Below are positions 35,801 to 50,200 of a DNA stretch of 64,000 nt, one piece after another. Origin of the DNA: Chloranthus sessilifolius (taxonomy: Eukaryota > Streptophyta > Magnoliopsida > Chloranthales > Chloranthaceae). Under the pieces are notes generated by a model. That model saw only the letters and a list, made by a program, of their open reading frames with translations, had not been told where the DNA came from and made no database searches. Made by a program: the position numbers and the translations under genes. Within the stretch, counting starts at the first letter, position 1. Each line of letters begins with the position of its first letter. The DNA lies in assembly GCA_021018995.1 (NCBI GenBank), contig CM037596.1:8941501-9005500 (forward strand), given 5' to 3'.

Positions 35801-38800
35801 TCGGTAAAAGTTCAATCAATATATCCATCTTAACATATGCATCTAGGCCCTAAGCATATTGTTGTTTTTTCATAGCCCAACATTTTGCACCATATAGTAT
35901 GGCAGGTCTTATCTTTGTCCTACAAATACATTCCTTCAATTGAAGTGCAACTCTTGGGACACAGAATACTCCACTTGTTTGTCTCAATTTCATCCAACCT
36001 GCATTAATCCTATTTAGGACGTCCTCCTCAAATACACTCTGATTGTAAAGTCGGGCTTAAATAACGAAATCTATGCAATATGGCACTAGATGGTTTTCTA
36101 TATTGACTAAATATTCCACTAAGCTATCATGTTCACTAAAGTTGCTTATAGGTAGATGGCCCTGCATTAAATAAATGTATATATGGCAAAAGCTGTCATG
36201 ACCTTGCACTAAATGAATATAAATATGGCACAAGCTACCTCCCCTCTTAAAAGGTACAAAGCCTTGCTACACATGGCACAAGTTGTTAGACCTTGCATTA
36301 AACATATATACACCTGGTACCAGTTGTAATAGTCTGGCACTAAATGAAGTTTTTATGACTCTTATTTTATTGAGAAGGAAGAAGACAAAAAATCTCCTAC
36401 AATAAATAGTCATCATAACTTTTATTTTACTGAGAGGACAAGTCCTCTTACACTTAATAAGAGAGATAAATCCTCTTCCATTTAATAAAGGGAAGAAATC
36501 AATGTCTTACTTGTTTGAGAAAGAAACTTTCTCCATGTCTTAAGACATGTTATAGTGTATCATCTTTACGAAAATTTTACTGCAATTTGGTATGAAAGTC
36601 AATGTGACTTCATTTCGCAAGAGCAAAAACTCCCTTTACAACTGGATGGAAATTTAGGTTAGATGACCAATATATAAATTTGAGTAGAAAGCTTCACCTT
36701 TGAGAAAAATAAATAAATATCAGAACTCAAATTACAGCCGAAGCAATAAACCATAATCTTCTAAGTATTCTAATGTTGATATTTAAGCATCGAAAGTGAA
36801 GGGCTGTCACAAGTTATAACTTACAAGTAAATTAGTGGCAAACCTGATTCAAGGAATTCTTGTCAGTTTCATACTCAGCTGCAATAAAGACAAAGACCTG
36901 CAAACCAAAGTCAGATTAATCCAGTAAGACGAATGTGGAATCTCCTAAAATGGTTGTACTGTGCCATCCTATATATCGGGAAACAGAAAAGCATCATATA
37001 CGTTTTAGATGTTTAAAGTTTAATAATTCCCTTCACAGAAAATTTTGTTGGACTGTAGAAAGATAGTCAAAAACAGCAACACGTCAAATTTCATTCTTCC
37101 GTGAGAGTGGTTTTCCTCTTTGCCGTTATGTTGGTGTTTATGGAAACAGTTTGTCATGATGTTACTTTCTTCAAGTTTGTATATTATAAACAATCAATAG
37201 ATGGTCGCCTTTACTTCGTAGCAACACAGCCTGCAATATTTGATGAGCCAGATGTGATCGATAAGGACCTATGTTACTTAATATGCTGATATAACCTGCG
37301 GATGGCGAATTGGTTTGCAGCAAACCAATTTGCTGTTCAATTTGGTCCAATTTGGTCCGATCCAGCGAACTGGGCGAATTGTAACGGAAGTATAAAAACC
37401 GCTTTAAAAGTCAAGTGCAGGTGGGGTGAATTGATCCCACGACCTTCAACTATGCTAGAACCAAACTTCCACACTGCCTAACCAACTAAGCTAGACCTTG
37501 TTTTAAAAACTTAACGTTAATAAATACATTTCAGTTTTATATCAACTTACCAAAAAAATAATAGTAAATAATAAAACTCATCCTACCCCTAGCGAATCGG
37601 TTTGCATGGGGGTAGCAAACTGCAAATTACAAACTCAAAAATGAATCGAGCAAAATGTGAATTAAGTAACATAGATAAGGACAGTAGGACACATGAGCAA
37701 TCAAATGATCCACAGTCGTGTTTCAGATTATATTATTACTGCTAATATTCAAACGTGAAGAGCTTCCTGTCTTTTCGCTTGAGAAAATAACTATTTGCTT
37801 ACTGCTCATATCTGGATATGAGGAGCTTCTGTCCTCATGCTTGAAACAGCAAAAGAGATTTTGATGCATCTGAGACACAAACCATACTGAATCAGGCCTC
37901 ATTGTCCACAGATGTCATGCACCGATGATACTAGGAACTTTTGTGAGCTGCCCTACATGGAATCAATTCTCAAGAAAATAAAGATTTGCACATCCCAACC
38001 ATATAAGCTCAAGTTAGTTTTGGTTATCTCTATTAGTTAGATTATATAAAATCTTTGAATAGATTAAATAAGATAATTAGTTTGACTTAGGAATACTTGT
38101 CTTTAGTTGGGAAATATTATAAATTAAGTGATGTAATCTCTTTTGGAAAAATCAATGAAGAAATTAGTTGAAGTCTAAGGAGAGTGGTCTTCTCGAATAT
38201 ATCAAAGAAAGTCCGGCTACCTCGAATCAGCCATCTTCTCACCTCTATTCTTTTTATATTTGATCCTTACGATACACGAGGTATCATAACAATTGGTACT
38301 AGAGCAGTCGATCTGGCAAGCGCCAAGTCAAATCTGCAATGTACTTAATGGTAAGGTCACAATTCCAATCTTAGAATCTAAGAGGCCCATGGAAGTTATG
38401 ACCATAGTTTACGCAATGAAATCATCGAGATTCCAGAAAGGGAACACGCTATTAGGATGAAACACAAATTATCCTTTCTCTGCAATAATAAAACAAACTG
38501 AAAGAGTTCACTTGAATGTTATCTTAATCGAGCAACCAAAAGGACCAAGTCCTTTGGAGGGGGCACATTCAAGATGCAGATGCTCTACAGGCACAAACTG
38601 TGGAGATGAGTTATCGACCACATTACATCTTCAGATGGGACCATCGGAGTGCAAGGATCCTAGTGGAACATGGTTCAATTTTCAAATTTCAACCCTTAAG
38701 AACAAGAGTGCTCAAGGAGGGTGGAATGTAACAATTATATTATGAACTTTTGTGAGCTGCCCTACACGGAATCAATTCTCAAGTTTAATAAAGATTTGCA

Positions 38801-39160
38801 CATCCCAACCGTATAAGTTTATCTAATTATTTTTGGTTATTTTTATTAGATTATATAGAAGCTTTGATTAGATTGATTAGATAGGAACTTTAATTAGTTT
38901 GAATTAGGAATACTTATCTTTAGTAGGAAAATATTATAATAAGTCATGTAATCTCTTTTGGGAATCAATGAAGAAAATAGTTGCAGTCTAAAGTGAGTTA
39001 TCTTCTCGAATAGATCAAAGGAGGCCCGGCTACCTCGAATCAGCCATCTTCTTACCTCTATTCTTTTTATATTTTATATTTTATCCTTACAATACATGCA
39101 GTATCATAGCAGAAGAGTTCAAATTAGAGATCAATAGATGGTATCAATCATCGGCCGCTA

Positions 39161-39240
<80 letters not shown>

Positions 39241-42200
39241 TCTAGCCAAATTCCTACTGATACTGAAAAAAAAAGAAACAATTTGCTTACTGCTCATATT
39301 TGGATATGAGGAGAGAAGCTCCTCCCGCTTGAAACAGCAAAAAAGATTTTGATGCATCTGAGACACAAATCCTACTGAATCAGGCCTCCTTGTCCATAGA
39401 AGAGCTAAAATTAGATATCAATAAATGTATGAAGTATCGGCCGATATCAATACGTAGCAGTGTGGCATCGGCAGTAGTGACCGATACTGATATCAGCTGA
39501 TACTGATACGTTTCGTCCTGATGCTAGATTTTCTTTATTTTTTAACTTTTATCAATTTTCCAAAAAAAAAGGTCAGTATTGAAAGTATCGGCCAATACAT
39601 ATCAGTATCGGCTGATACATATCGGTCCAAAGATCGGACATTTGGAAATACCAATACTGAGTTTGATACCTGATCAATAATAGCGAGATGAGAAGGACCC
39701 TTAACTAATGAATTTCAGATTAGGGTTCAAGCTACAGTAATTGTAATAAATCAATGAGTACCTTTATTTCCACCCACCAAATCTTTGAGTTCACCCACTT
39801 ATAGGGGTGTACAACTTTCAAAAACCATATCTTTAAGTTCACCCACTTATTCGGGTGAATATTTTGTAAAGGATTCACCCACATGAATTCTTTCGGCACA
39901 CCCACATCTTCCCCGCAAGATGACGGCAATGTCAGTGATGATGATGCCGATACCTACACAGGCGATGCTGAGGAAGAAGAAGCCAACGAAACCTCTTAAA
40001 ACCCTAAGAAGAAGAATCCATTAGCTTTTGGAACCCTAAGAAGAAGAAACCATGAAACCCTTTGAAACTCTAAGAAGAAGAAGCCATGAAACTTTCTTAA
40101 AACCACCCTTTGAAAAAAGAATAAAGAGGAGAAAAAGAGAAAGAAAACTTCAAAACTTATGTACTCCTCTTGAAAAATCTTTGAAAAGAAGGAGAAACGT
40201 AAGGAGAAGAAAAAGAAAAAGGGAAAAAAAAAAGTGTTTGTGTGTGACGGTGAGTAGCCATTGTCAATAATTTAAAACTGACGGTAGATACCCACTACCA
40301 GTTTTTCAAATCTGACAGTGGGTACCCACCATCAGTTTTAAGCCATTGACAGTGGGTACCCACCGTCGCACATATAGACATTTTTTTATTCTTTTTTTTC
40401 TTCTTACGTTTCTCATTCTTTTCAGGATTTCCAAGGGATTTTTATAAGTTTAAAGAGGGATGAGAAGATGAAGTGGGTTTTTTCTCCATTCACAAGGATG
40501 TATGACTGGCCGGAACGGAGGACTCGCCGGAATGAAAGGAGAAGTGGGTTTCATGGGGAAATATGACTCGCCGGAACGGAAGACTCGCCGGAACGATGGA
40601 GGAAGAGGAAGAAGATGAAAAATAGCACCCAAATAAGTGGGTGAACTTCAAGATTCACTCATCACCAAACCGAATCTTTGAGGGCACCCACAAATTGCCT
40701 CTTTTTCCCTTTGCACGTCTCTACGTGGGTGAACTCAAAGATTCGGTGGGTGGAAATAAAGGTACTCTAAATCAAATAGCAGATACTATTTTCTATTTCA
40801 CAATCACAAAGTCAATATTACATGGATTTATTTTTTCAGCCAAAGTAGTATTTTTGCTCAACTATCAATTTGCCAGGCTTATTAGTGGTTCAGTCAATGA
40901 GCAAGCAAGCAAGAAATAGGACATTGTTTCCCACTCTAGAAAGAAGACTATTGTGCTACATCAGCCACCTGTCATCAATAACTTAGAGCTTAACTTGCAC
41001 CCTCCTTTGTAGACAACACTTGAATTGTCACTTGTGGGAATCTTGTGAGAGATCTGAAAAGAAGGGAACAAACTGATATTTGAAAAGAAATAACACTCTT
41101 TGGTACGTCTTCACGCGATTATAGAGGACCTGGCCTGGTGGTGTTTAAGATTCTCGTGTTGGGTTGAGTTTGTCTCCAAGATAGACCACCTTATGGTTTT
41201 CCTTTCTTACTCTTGCCCAATGGAGGCTGATTTCTATTGCCAGCTTTTATTTTTTATTTTTTCTCATCTTTGCTTTTGTTTCTTTGGCAAAGCATCTCGT
41301 TGTGCCTCCTTTTGATCCGATATACTTTTGTCTGGTTTAATGAAATTATAGCTGCAATTTGATTTGTTTTTTTTTAGAAGAACAATGTGGTTGATCAAAT
41401 GTCTTATATCAAGAACTTGGCAGTGATGGGCATTCAAATTCTTATCAATGCCTTATCAAGAACTTGGTGCTTGGATTGCACCCTCCTTTATAGACGACTC
41501 TTTATGATAATGAGACTAAAAAAATCTGAAATATTAACGGAGACTTATTATTTCATATAGGACAAAATAGTTGATGGTACATTCTATCAATTATGAATAT
41601 TTTCAATCAATCTGCAAATCAACCTATTTAACAGTTGGCAAATATTTGCATATTGACCTCTCCAGTAAATTTTGAGGGGCATTCAAATTCTACATGTGTA
41701 GAGCATATTGATAGTTCGAATATTTTTTGTAGCAAATCCATGTATCAATATTTTAATCTTGTGATATTTCTCCCATATCAATTATTTTATAATTTCCAGC
41801 CTGTCTGTGTTTGTACATAAATCTATTAGGCCTGTCACAAATAACATACTAGAAGAGAAATATGAATGGAGAATGTACACAGATAGTGTCATGACCGTCC
41901 ACTTTCAGGCCAGGTGGTGCACATCGTTGATCAATCCATGTAGTCCAACTAGTAGCCAATCATTAGCAGGACTCAGCCAAAAAATCACGCCTATCAGAGG
42001 ATTAGAACCATCCCAGAGGCACACTTTAACCATTAAAAGATTATGAACAACCAATCATTTTCGAGCACATAGATTGGACAGTTGTGATCCCCATTGAATG
42101 TGATTTTTGGGGCTACTTCAGTCCAACATATGAGCTACCATTTTGACAACATGGGCCGATAAAAAACAGGTGCCACATGGCTTAAAATTGCGGCACTCAA

Positions 42201-45200
42201 GGCCCATTAATCCAAATATGAAACATTGATAACAACTAATTTCATGGTGGGAGTAAACTACACAAAACACTGAAAAACATTGACAAAAGTAGGACCAAAC
42301 CTGCTTTGTATTCCAGGTAAATGTTGATTGCAAGTCCACAGATACGTTCAGAGTCATGCTAACCTGTAGACAATGAGTGAAAAATTCAACTCTCATCCAT
42401 AAGCTGATGACACAAGAGCAACCATGTACATATGGATTGAATAGAGACCTGTAGGTCTCAGAAGTATCATTACTTTAGTTGCATTGCATATAAATCTAAC
42501 CATGTATTTACATATGAAGGTTGCCTTGGAAGACTTGTCTTAAAATGTTCTGATCTCGAATCAACTTGGAAAATCTTGTTTCTTAGGTAACCATGGGTTA
42601 AAATACCGGCCAATACATACCGGTATCGGAGTTCACCGGTACTGTACATTCAATGTATCGTACTGGTGCATTGCATACATTTGGGGTTTTACTAGACGAT
42701 ACGTTGGAATGTATCGTCCGGTACATACTGGCATCAGAGGTCAACGATACGTACCGGAAAACCGGTATTTTGACCATGTAGGTAACATACATATACGAAC
42801 ATAAAAACTCTATATATAAAAAATAAATAAGGTAAAACAATAAATTTTGTAAATTAAAAAAAGATTTTATTAAGAGCCACAAATTAGAATATAAAGAAGA
42901 TGCAAAGCTAAAGAGAAAGCAAGAGGAACAACATACCTAATGTAGAACGGAAACTATACAGAGGGATAGTCAACCTGCCATACTAATTGTCATATGCTTC
43001 ATGCTTAACCTTATCGTTTTCTTACTTACCCCATTCACCAGTTTGTATCGTTCAAGAATTTTCATACTTATTGTTAGTTGTCATTCCTTAAACTGTGTTT
43101 TGACTTTTGAACATCTTCCACCCCCACAGTTACTTTTGCATATAACTTTCTTTTGGATTTCATAAGCACCTCATTAGTGACCCGTATGTAACCCATATGT
43201 TATTTGGATTCACAATCCAATTTCACTCTCGTCAGTTCATCAGTTTGTAGAAAACTCTAAAAAGGAGAAATACCTACTGGCATTTAATAGAGAGAAAGAG
43301 AAGGGGAAGGTGATAGAAGAGAGAGACAATGGATACATTAATGACTACATTGTTGCTTTTCAAGAAACTTCAAGTTACAAGAGACAGGCCATTTATATAC
43401 AAGGCAACATAGACACCTAATATATTTCTACTCAATTTGGAGCTAAACTGACTATGCATACCTCGCATACATAAGTATCCAGTAACTAACATTTCCATAA
43501 TATATTATATATCCAACACTAGCCAGAGGTTAGGTTTGTATCCCGTCCATCACTCCCAGTACCCCATGCCTATGGGCCAACACTGGATAATAGCATATCT
43601 CCAACACTCCCCCTCAAGTTGAGCATCCTCAATGCTCAACTTACCTATAGTAGAAAGAGTCCATGAACCACAAATTGAAAGGACCATAAGGTCAAATAAG
43701 GGCTACTATCATAGTGGCGACAAAAGGCCATAAGGCCGATAAAATGGCTGCATATAACAACAACAAAAGCCACTCATGATCAGTGTAGAAGGGGCAACAG
43801 GTAGCAAAAGGGTATGTGTTAAACACTATATAGACATACATCAACATCAAAAGAAACAAAGGGGAGTAGAGATTGTAGCATCTACTAGAGAGTGAGCAAC
43901 ACCAAGGAACAAAAACATCTATCTTTACATATCTCAAGGCAGTAGTAGCAGCAACATCACACCATCAGCCCGAAAATTTTCATGGATATTTTCACAAACA
44001 GCAACTATGCAGTTTCCATAAACAGCAGTTCAAGGGTCAACAAATAAAATGGCAGAAAATAAGAGGGCAGCAATCATCAACTCGATGCAATAATATTATT
44101 CCTGTCGCTCACAACACTCACATTCATGCAGGTGGTTCATCGATATACTTGGTTAATATTGAAGAGATGTAGAAGAAAACAACACAGCTGAAGGGCATAA
44201 TTAATCACATCCTCTAAACCCAAGCACAACAATAGAAATTCTGAGATTACGCAGTATAACAATGAGGAATAGAAACAATCTGTAGTAGAGAAATATCAAA
44301 CTAAACACCGGATTTTATCACAAAAATCATTACAAACAAGGACTATATGGAATCTGTGCCACCCAAAGCTCATAAACATAATCATATCTCCCTTAGATCT
44401 CATCCAAATCAAAAGAGAAAGGAGAAGGTATTCCAATGCAACTTCTTACCAGGAATCAATGCTATTGGTTTCACAAAAATTGGAATCCATGAGATACGTG
44501 AAACCATCAAATTTTAGGGAAAACAGAAAAAGCATTTGAAACCCCTTGAAATCTTCTCCAAATCAGATCAGACCACCACCATTTGAAAGAACAAGGAAAA
44601 TCGATTAAGATAAAACAACAGGTGAGTTTCTGATCAAAACCTGTGAAACCAGAAATCTCCGAAGATCTATTCGGAAACCCTCGTACAGTGCTCAAAATCA
44701 ATCAAACCTTTTATTCAAAAATGATCAGCACTGGAAACCGATTCGAACTATGTGCTTCTTTTTCTGACTTGAGGTCAAAAATTTGACTTTGCTAACATCA
44801 ATATGGTGTTAGCAGACAAAGATGGGTCTGATGTTGCAGAGAAAGAAAAGGACTACAACAAAAAACCAATATTCCTGATTTCTGATGCACAAAGATTGGC
44901 CAAAGCGGCAAGGTGTGGAGCATACATCATATGGAACCAAGACAATACTATGAACGCGGGAAATCAAACCGCTCTTATACCTACAAGCTAATAACTAAAG
45001 AGGAGAAATACCCATTCAAGGTTTATTAGAGAGAGATGGAGAGAATGGGACGGAGAGAAGAGAAAGAAAGAGACAAGGGCACCTTAATGACTACATTGTT
45101 GCTATTCAAGATAATTCAAATTACAAGAGATAAGCCTTTTATGTAGAGGGCAACATAAACATCTAATACATGTCTACTCAAAACCCACTATGCGTACCTC

Positions 45201-47172
45201 TTATACATAAGTCTTGAGTGTCATCCACTAACATACATCTCTACAATGCATTATATCTCGAACACAGATTTTCATTAATGTTGCTAAATTTACATTTATC
45301 AATGGTCACCAAACAAGTTAAGCCTTAATATTATGAATGAGCAAAATTTTTTATTCTAGTGAATTTTTTACTATGAAAAGATAGAATATATTACACTTTT
45401 GATCAGAAGACACCAAGGTCTTCCACAAATCACTAAAAAAATACTCAATGATCACAAAATACCTAGAACAAGGCCATTAGCCAATGCTGGTCCCATACTT
45501 ACGGAGTGCTGAGATCACAATATAAAAGCTGGAATTATTCAGAAGACTTGCAGAAGAGGATGTCACAAATAGGAACTCAGTCAAAAATGACATCAAAGGT
45601 TAATGGAGAATCATAAATTTATTAGCTTGAACATGCGTATCTTTCTGCTATTAGCATTTCTAAATATGCACTTGAATCTCAAATACATTTAGAATTTTTC
45701 GACATAATTTCAATCGTAATAAAAATCTCATAATATTGTAGATTACAAGGACAACCATAAATTTGACTACATTAGAATCCAATATGAACCATTTTATAGT
45801 ATGAAACTAAGCAGTAATTGAAAAAACATGGAAAGTGTTGTTATTTGTTCCACAAATTGTAATACTAGATCAAGAGCAAGTTATTTCAGCCAGCCATAAT
45901 GCTCTTGAAACATATTAACATGTGCAAATTGGACGAGAGAAGTGCAGAACCTCATCGTTTCCATTCAGCTGCTTCCGAAACCGATTTACTTTAAGTACCT
46001 GAAAAAAAATATTGAATTATAAACCACTCAAGACTCGTGCAGTTTTCTTGTTTTTTCGTTCACTATACACATAGGAGTTGATAATTAAAAGGACGAAAAG
46101 AAGAGGTTCTACCCTCTTCTGAAAAGTTTTACCTTGGGGATTATATATAGTTGTTAGGTAGCATCACGCCATTGTAATTAGGCATGGTTTAAAACCTCGG
46201 AAACTATCTGAAATGCTGGCTGGAATATACAAGTACCGGTCCAAGCCAGAATGGTATATACCCATGTGAACGCTCCCGCACCCTATATACCGGCTAAGAA
46301 ATGTCTGCCAATATTTTATGGTATTTCCAAGATGGGTGCTGGGCCTGGGACATAGTTGTATGTTTTAACCCTAAGACAGTGCCAGTTGGGCGCCACATGG
46401 ATTGCAAGGTCAATCAAAGACCATTTAAATAATAATAACAATAACTACCGCAGTCAACAGTGGTCAATGCCTTGACAAATGAATAACGAATTAAAAATCA
46501 AGCCATGGTTCATTTTCACACCATTAGATCAATGTCATATATTTTTTTACTAGAATCCCCTATGGATGGGTGAACCCTAGGAGGAGGTGCCAAGTGGCCA
46601 TTGTAGTGCCATGTGGCACTGCAATTGGACGTTGTCTCAGCATTCAAGTCTGGGACAGCGTCCCAGGCATGCTTTATCCTTCCAAGATTTACCAGCATAT
46701 ACTAGTATATAAAAGTTTTGGAGCCAAGAAGTAAACCTTGTAATTAGCAACGTAGTTAAGGCGGTGTGGCGAGGTCATGGCGAAGCGGCTCACTACGCCA
46801 TGGCATGGCCATAGCAAACCCACGGCGATGCTATTTATTATTATAATTTTTTTTAAAATTATTTTATCTATTAATTAGTATTATTCTTTTTTTTATATAA
46901 GAAAAAATATATATAGGAAGAAAAAAAAATCAACTACTAGAGCATCATACTTTGATTCTAATATTGAGGATTTCATGTTCTAGGAATAAACAAGTATCAA
47001 TAAATACAAATCAAATATGGAACATCAACAAATTTGAAACATGGTAAGTATAAATAAATAAATATGAAATATCAACAAATATAGAATATTAAAAAATATG
47101 AAGCATTAAGTACACATACAGTAGTGTCACTGATGCTGAGGTTCCGGCGACGTTGGTGTTGGTAGCTGCTGT

Positions 47173-47215
<43 letters not shown>

Positions 47216-50200
47216 CAAGGATTTTGTAACTTACAAGTTGAGGTTTTGTGACTTTTTTTTTTAGAATGAAAGGAAAATTCATTAAAACTCTGAAAAAACA
47301 GAGATAGGAATGTGTGGAGGGACATTCTCCAACCACACAGTGTTGATATCATTACAGAAAGCATATTTAGCTAGTTCGCTGGCCGCCTTATTTCTTGAAC
47401 GACGGATCTGATGAGAAATAGCCTCTTTAAAAGAATTTAATGCCTCCTTAATTTCCTCTATAAGGACACCGATATCCGAATTTGGTTCGACATCATTAAT
47501 AGCATTGACAACATTAATAGAATCGCCTTCTATGATAACCTCTTGCATGCCAATGTCCTTAGCGAAAATAGTACCATACAAGGCTGCCAAAGCCTCAATA
47601 TGTTCTATGCTCGAAACTCCGTACACCAACTTTCAAAAGCAACCCAATATTGTCCTATTAGAATCTCTAATAACAACTCCACTACTTGCCCTTTTTAGGT
47701 TTCAATCCCAAGTAGCATCAACGTTAACCTTCTCCACAGTACCCGGTGGTGGCCACCATTCAACAGCACTAGGACATTGTAATAACGGCATATCTTTCTT
47801 CTATGCCTCCTTATATTCATAAAGAAATCTAACTGCATCCCTAGATATTTTAAGTTGGTCCTGCTTCATTCCTTCAAAACCTTCATAGTTACGAGCTCGC
47901 CAAATCGCCCATGTTGTTACAAGAAAAATATCGAGGTGCTGCTCACCGATGGAAGAGATCAACCATTCCATCCATTCCCTGAAACTTGAGACCAAAACTA
48001 ATTGTAATCGAAAGGACAACGGACTCACAAACCATACACCTGCTGCCATCTTACAATTTTTGAAGGCATGGATAATGCTTTCGCGTTCCTCCCCACACCG
48101 ATGACACATTACATCAATATTTAGACCATGGGTTAAAATATCGGGTTACCGATACATATCGTCCGAGCTCCAAAACGATACGTATCGGTATCGGTTTGTA
48201 TCGGACGATACATTGAATGTATCGTTCAATACATTCAATACATTTGAATGTATCGAACGATACATTCAATGTATCGTTTGAGTCCAATACCGATACGTAT
48301 CGTCCGATACGTATCGGTATCGGACGATATTTTGATCCATGATTTAGACCTTTGCCCCTCAAAAGGCTTCTAACCGGCAAAATTTCACGACAACATTTCC
48401 AAGCAAATAGCTTAACAATTCCATAGTTTCGTCCAAATAATATCCTCATTTATGTTGCTAGTGGTGGCCCGATCAACGTTATTGGAAACCGCTTCCAAAG
48501 CTACATGATAAGCACTCTTAACGGTGAAACGCCCATTCTTTGAAAACGCCCAAGCTCTATGATCCCCGGTTTCTCTTGTGGGTAAAGGTATCGTGAGGAT
48601 GACTTCTGCTTCTTCATGGAGGAAAGTACTGCGAATAAGACTCTTGCCACTGCATCTAATGGTGATCGATAAGTCCCGACACCATATTTACTCTTGGAGA
48701 AAGATTTGGAGAAATAATTTTGAAAGTAGTACGAGTTGGGACCCATCTTTCGTGCCATACATTTATGCTTTTACCATCTTCAACCCTCCATATGTAACCC
48801 TTCTCAAAGATATCTTTTGCTGAGATGATGCTTCTCCATAGGTAGGATGGGTGATAACCGAGTTATGCTTTGATGAATTATGTATTAGGATAGTACCTAG
48901 CTTTTAGCACCTTAGCAGCAAGGGAAGAAGGATGTTGTTGGAGTCGCCAACATTGTTTTGCCAGCATCACCATATTGAACGCTTGTAAATCTCTGAAGCC
49001 CAATCCTTATTGACTTCTACATGCACAAAGTTTTCTCCATGCGAGCCAATGTATACCCTACTCTTTCGTAGCATTTCTACCCCACCAAAACCTAGCCAAC
49101 ATGCTTGTGATTTCACGGAGTAGAGATTTTGGAAACCGAAAGCATGACATAGTGTATGTGGGGATAGCCTGAGTTACAGCCTTAATTAGTGTCTCCTTAT
49201 CGGCTACTGACAAAAGCTTCTCTTTCCAACCTTGTACCCTTTTCCAAATCCGATCCTTAAGCATTCCGAATATAGCTTCTTTGGAACGTCCAATAATTGA
49301 TGGAAGCCCTAAGTAATTCTCTTGCTGATTGTCTCCTTTGAGTTGGAGGAGCCTTAAAATTTCTCCACGATGTGCATCAGTCACGTTTCTACTAAATGTG
49401 GCGGTTCATTTGGTGAAATTTATCATCTCCCTGGATGCTTTCTCATAAACTTTGAGGATTTTGATAATCTCTTTTATATCTTCAATTTTTGCTTTGATGA
49501 AGATGAGGCTATCATCCGCAAAGAAAAGGTGTGAAATGTTTGGTGCGCCTCTACAGAATTTTAGACTTGAAATCTTTTCATCACTAGAAGCAACAGTTAG
49601 AAGCGCCGAGAAAAATTTTGTACACAAGACAAACAAGGAAGGAGATAAAGGATCTCCTTGTCGGAGTCCTCTAGACAGCCTAACTTCCCCAATAACACAC
49701 CCGTTGATGACAAAAGAATAAGAAACAGTAGAGACGCATCCTATTATGAGCCTTACCCATTTTTCACAAAAACCCAATTTTACAAGCGATTTTTCCAAAA
49801 AAAATCCACTCCACACAATCATACGCTTTACTCATGTCTAACTTTAAAGCGCAGCCCCCGACTTTCCCGATCCGTTTGTTTTTCAAAAAATGAGAGAGTT
49901 CAAAAGCCACAAGGATATTATTGGAAATTAGTCGACCCGGAATGAACGCGCTCTAATTTTCCGAAACAATAGATGGGATAACAGTTTTTAAGCGATTTGC
50001 AAGAATTTGGGAAATGATTTTGTACAAGACATTACAAAGACTGATTGGACGAAAATCACTAGGATCAATGGGATTATTCTTTTTTGGTATTAAAACAATA
50101 TTAGGACGATTTAAATCATGAAGGGATGCTAAACCATTAAGATAACTGATGGCACAATCAATGACGGATTGACTAGTAAGATGCCAAAACTTTTGAAAAA

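Noticed and set aside
37101-37289. A 62-codon frame with a hydrophobic start resembling a signal peptide
   Set aside because: It lies in SPC3 intron 3 antisense to the gene and runs into a MITE; chance is likelier.
37430-37497. A tRNA gene on -
   Set aside because: The box-like motifs lie in a MITE and no cloverleaf could be drawn with confidence.
42118-42396. A 92-codon frame on - as a complete gene
   Set aside because: Only 42301-42363 is SPC3 exon 3; the rest is intron on both sides.
47505-47822. A 105-codon frame on +
   Set aside because: Antisense to the RNase H and zinc region of the second LINE.
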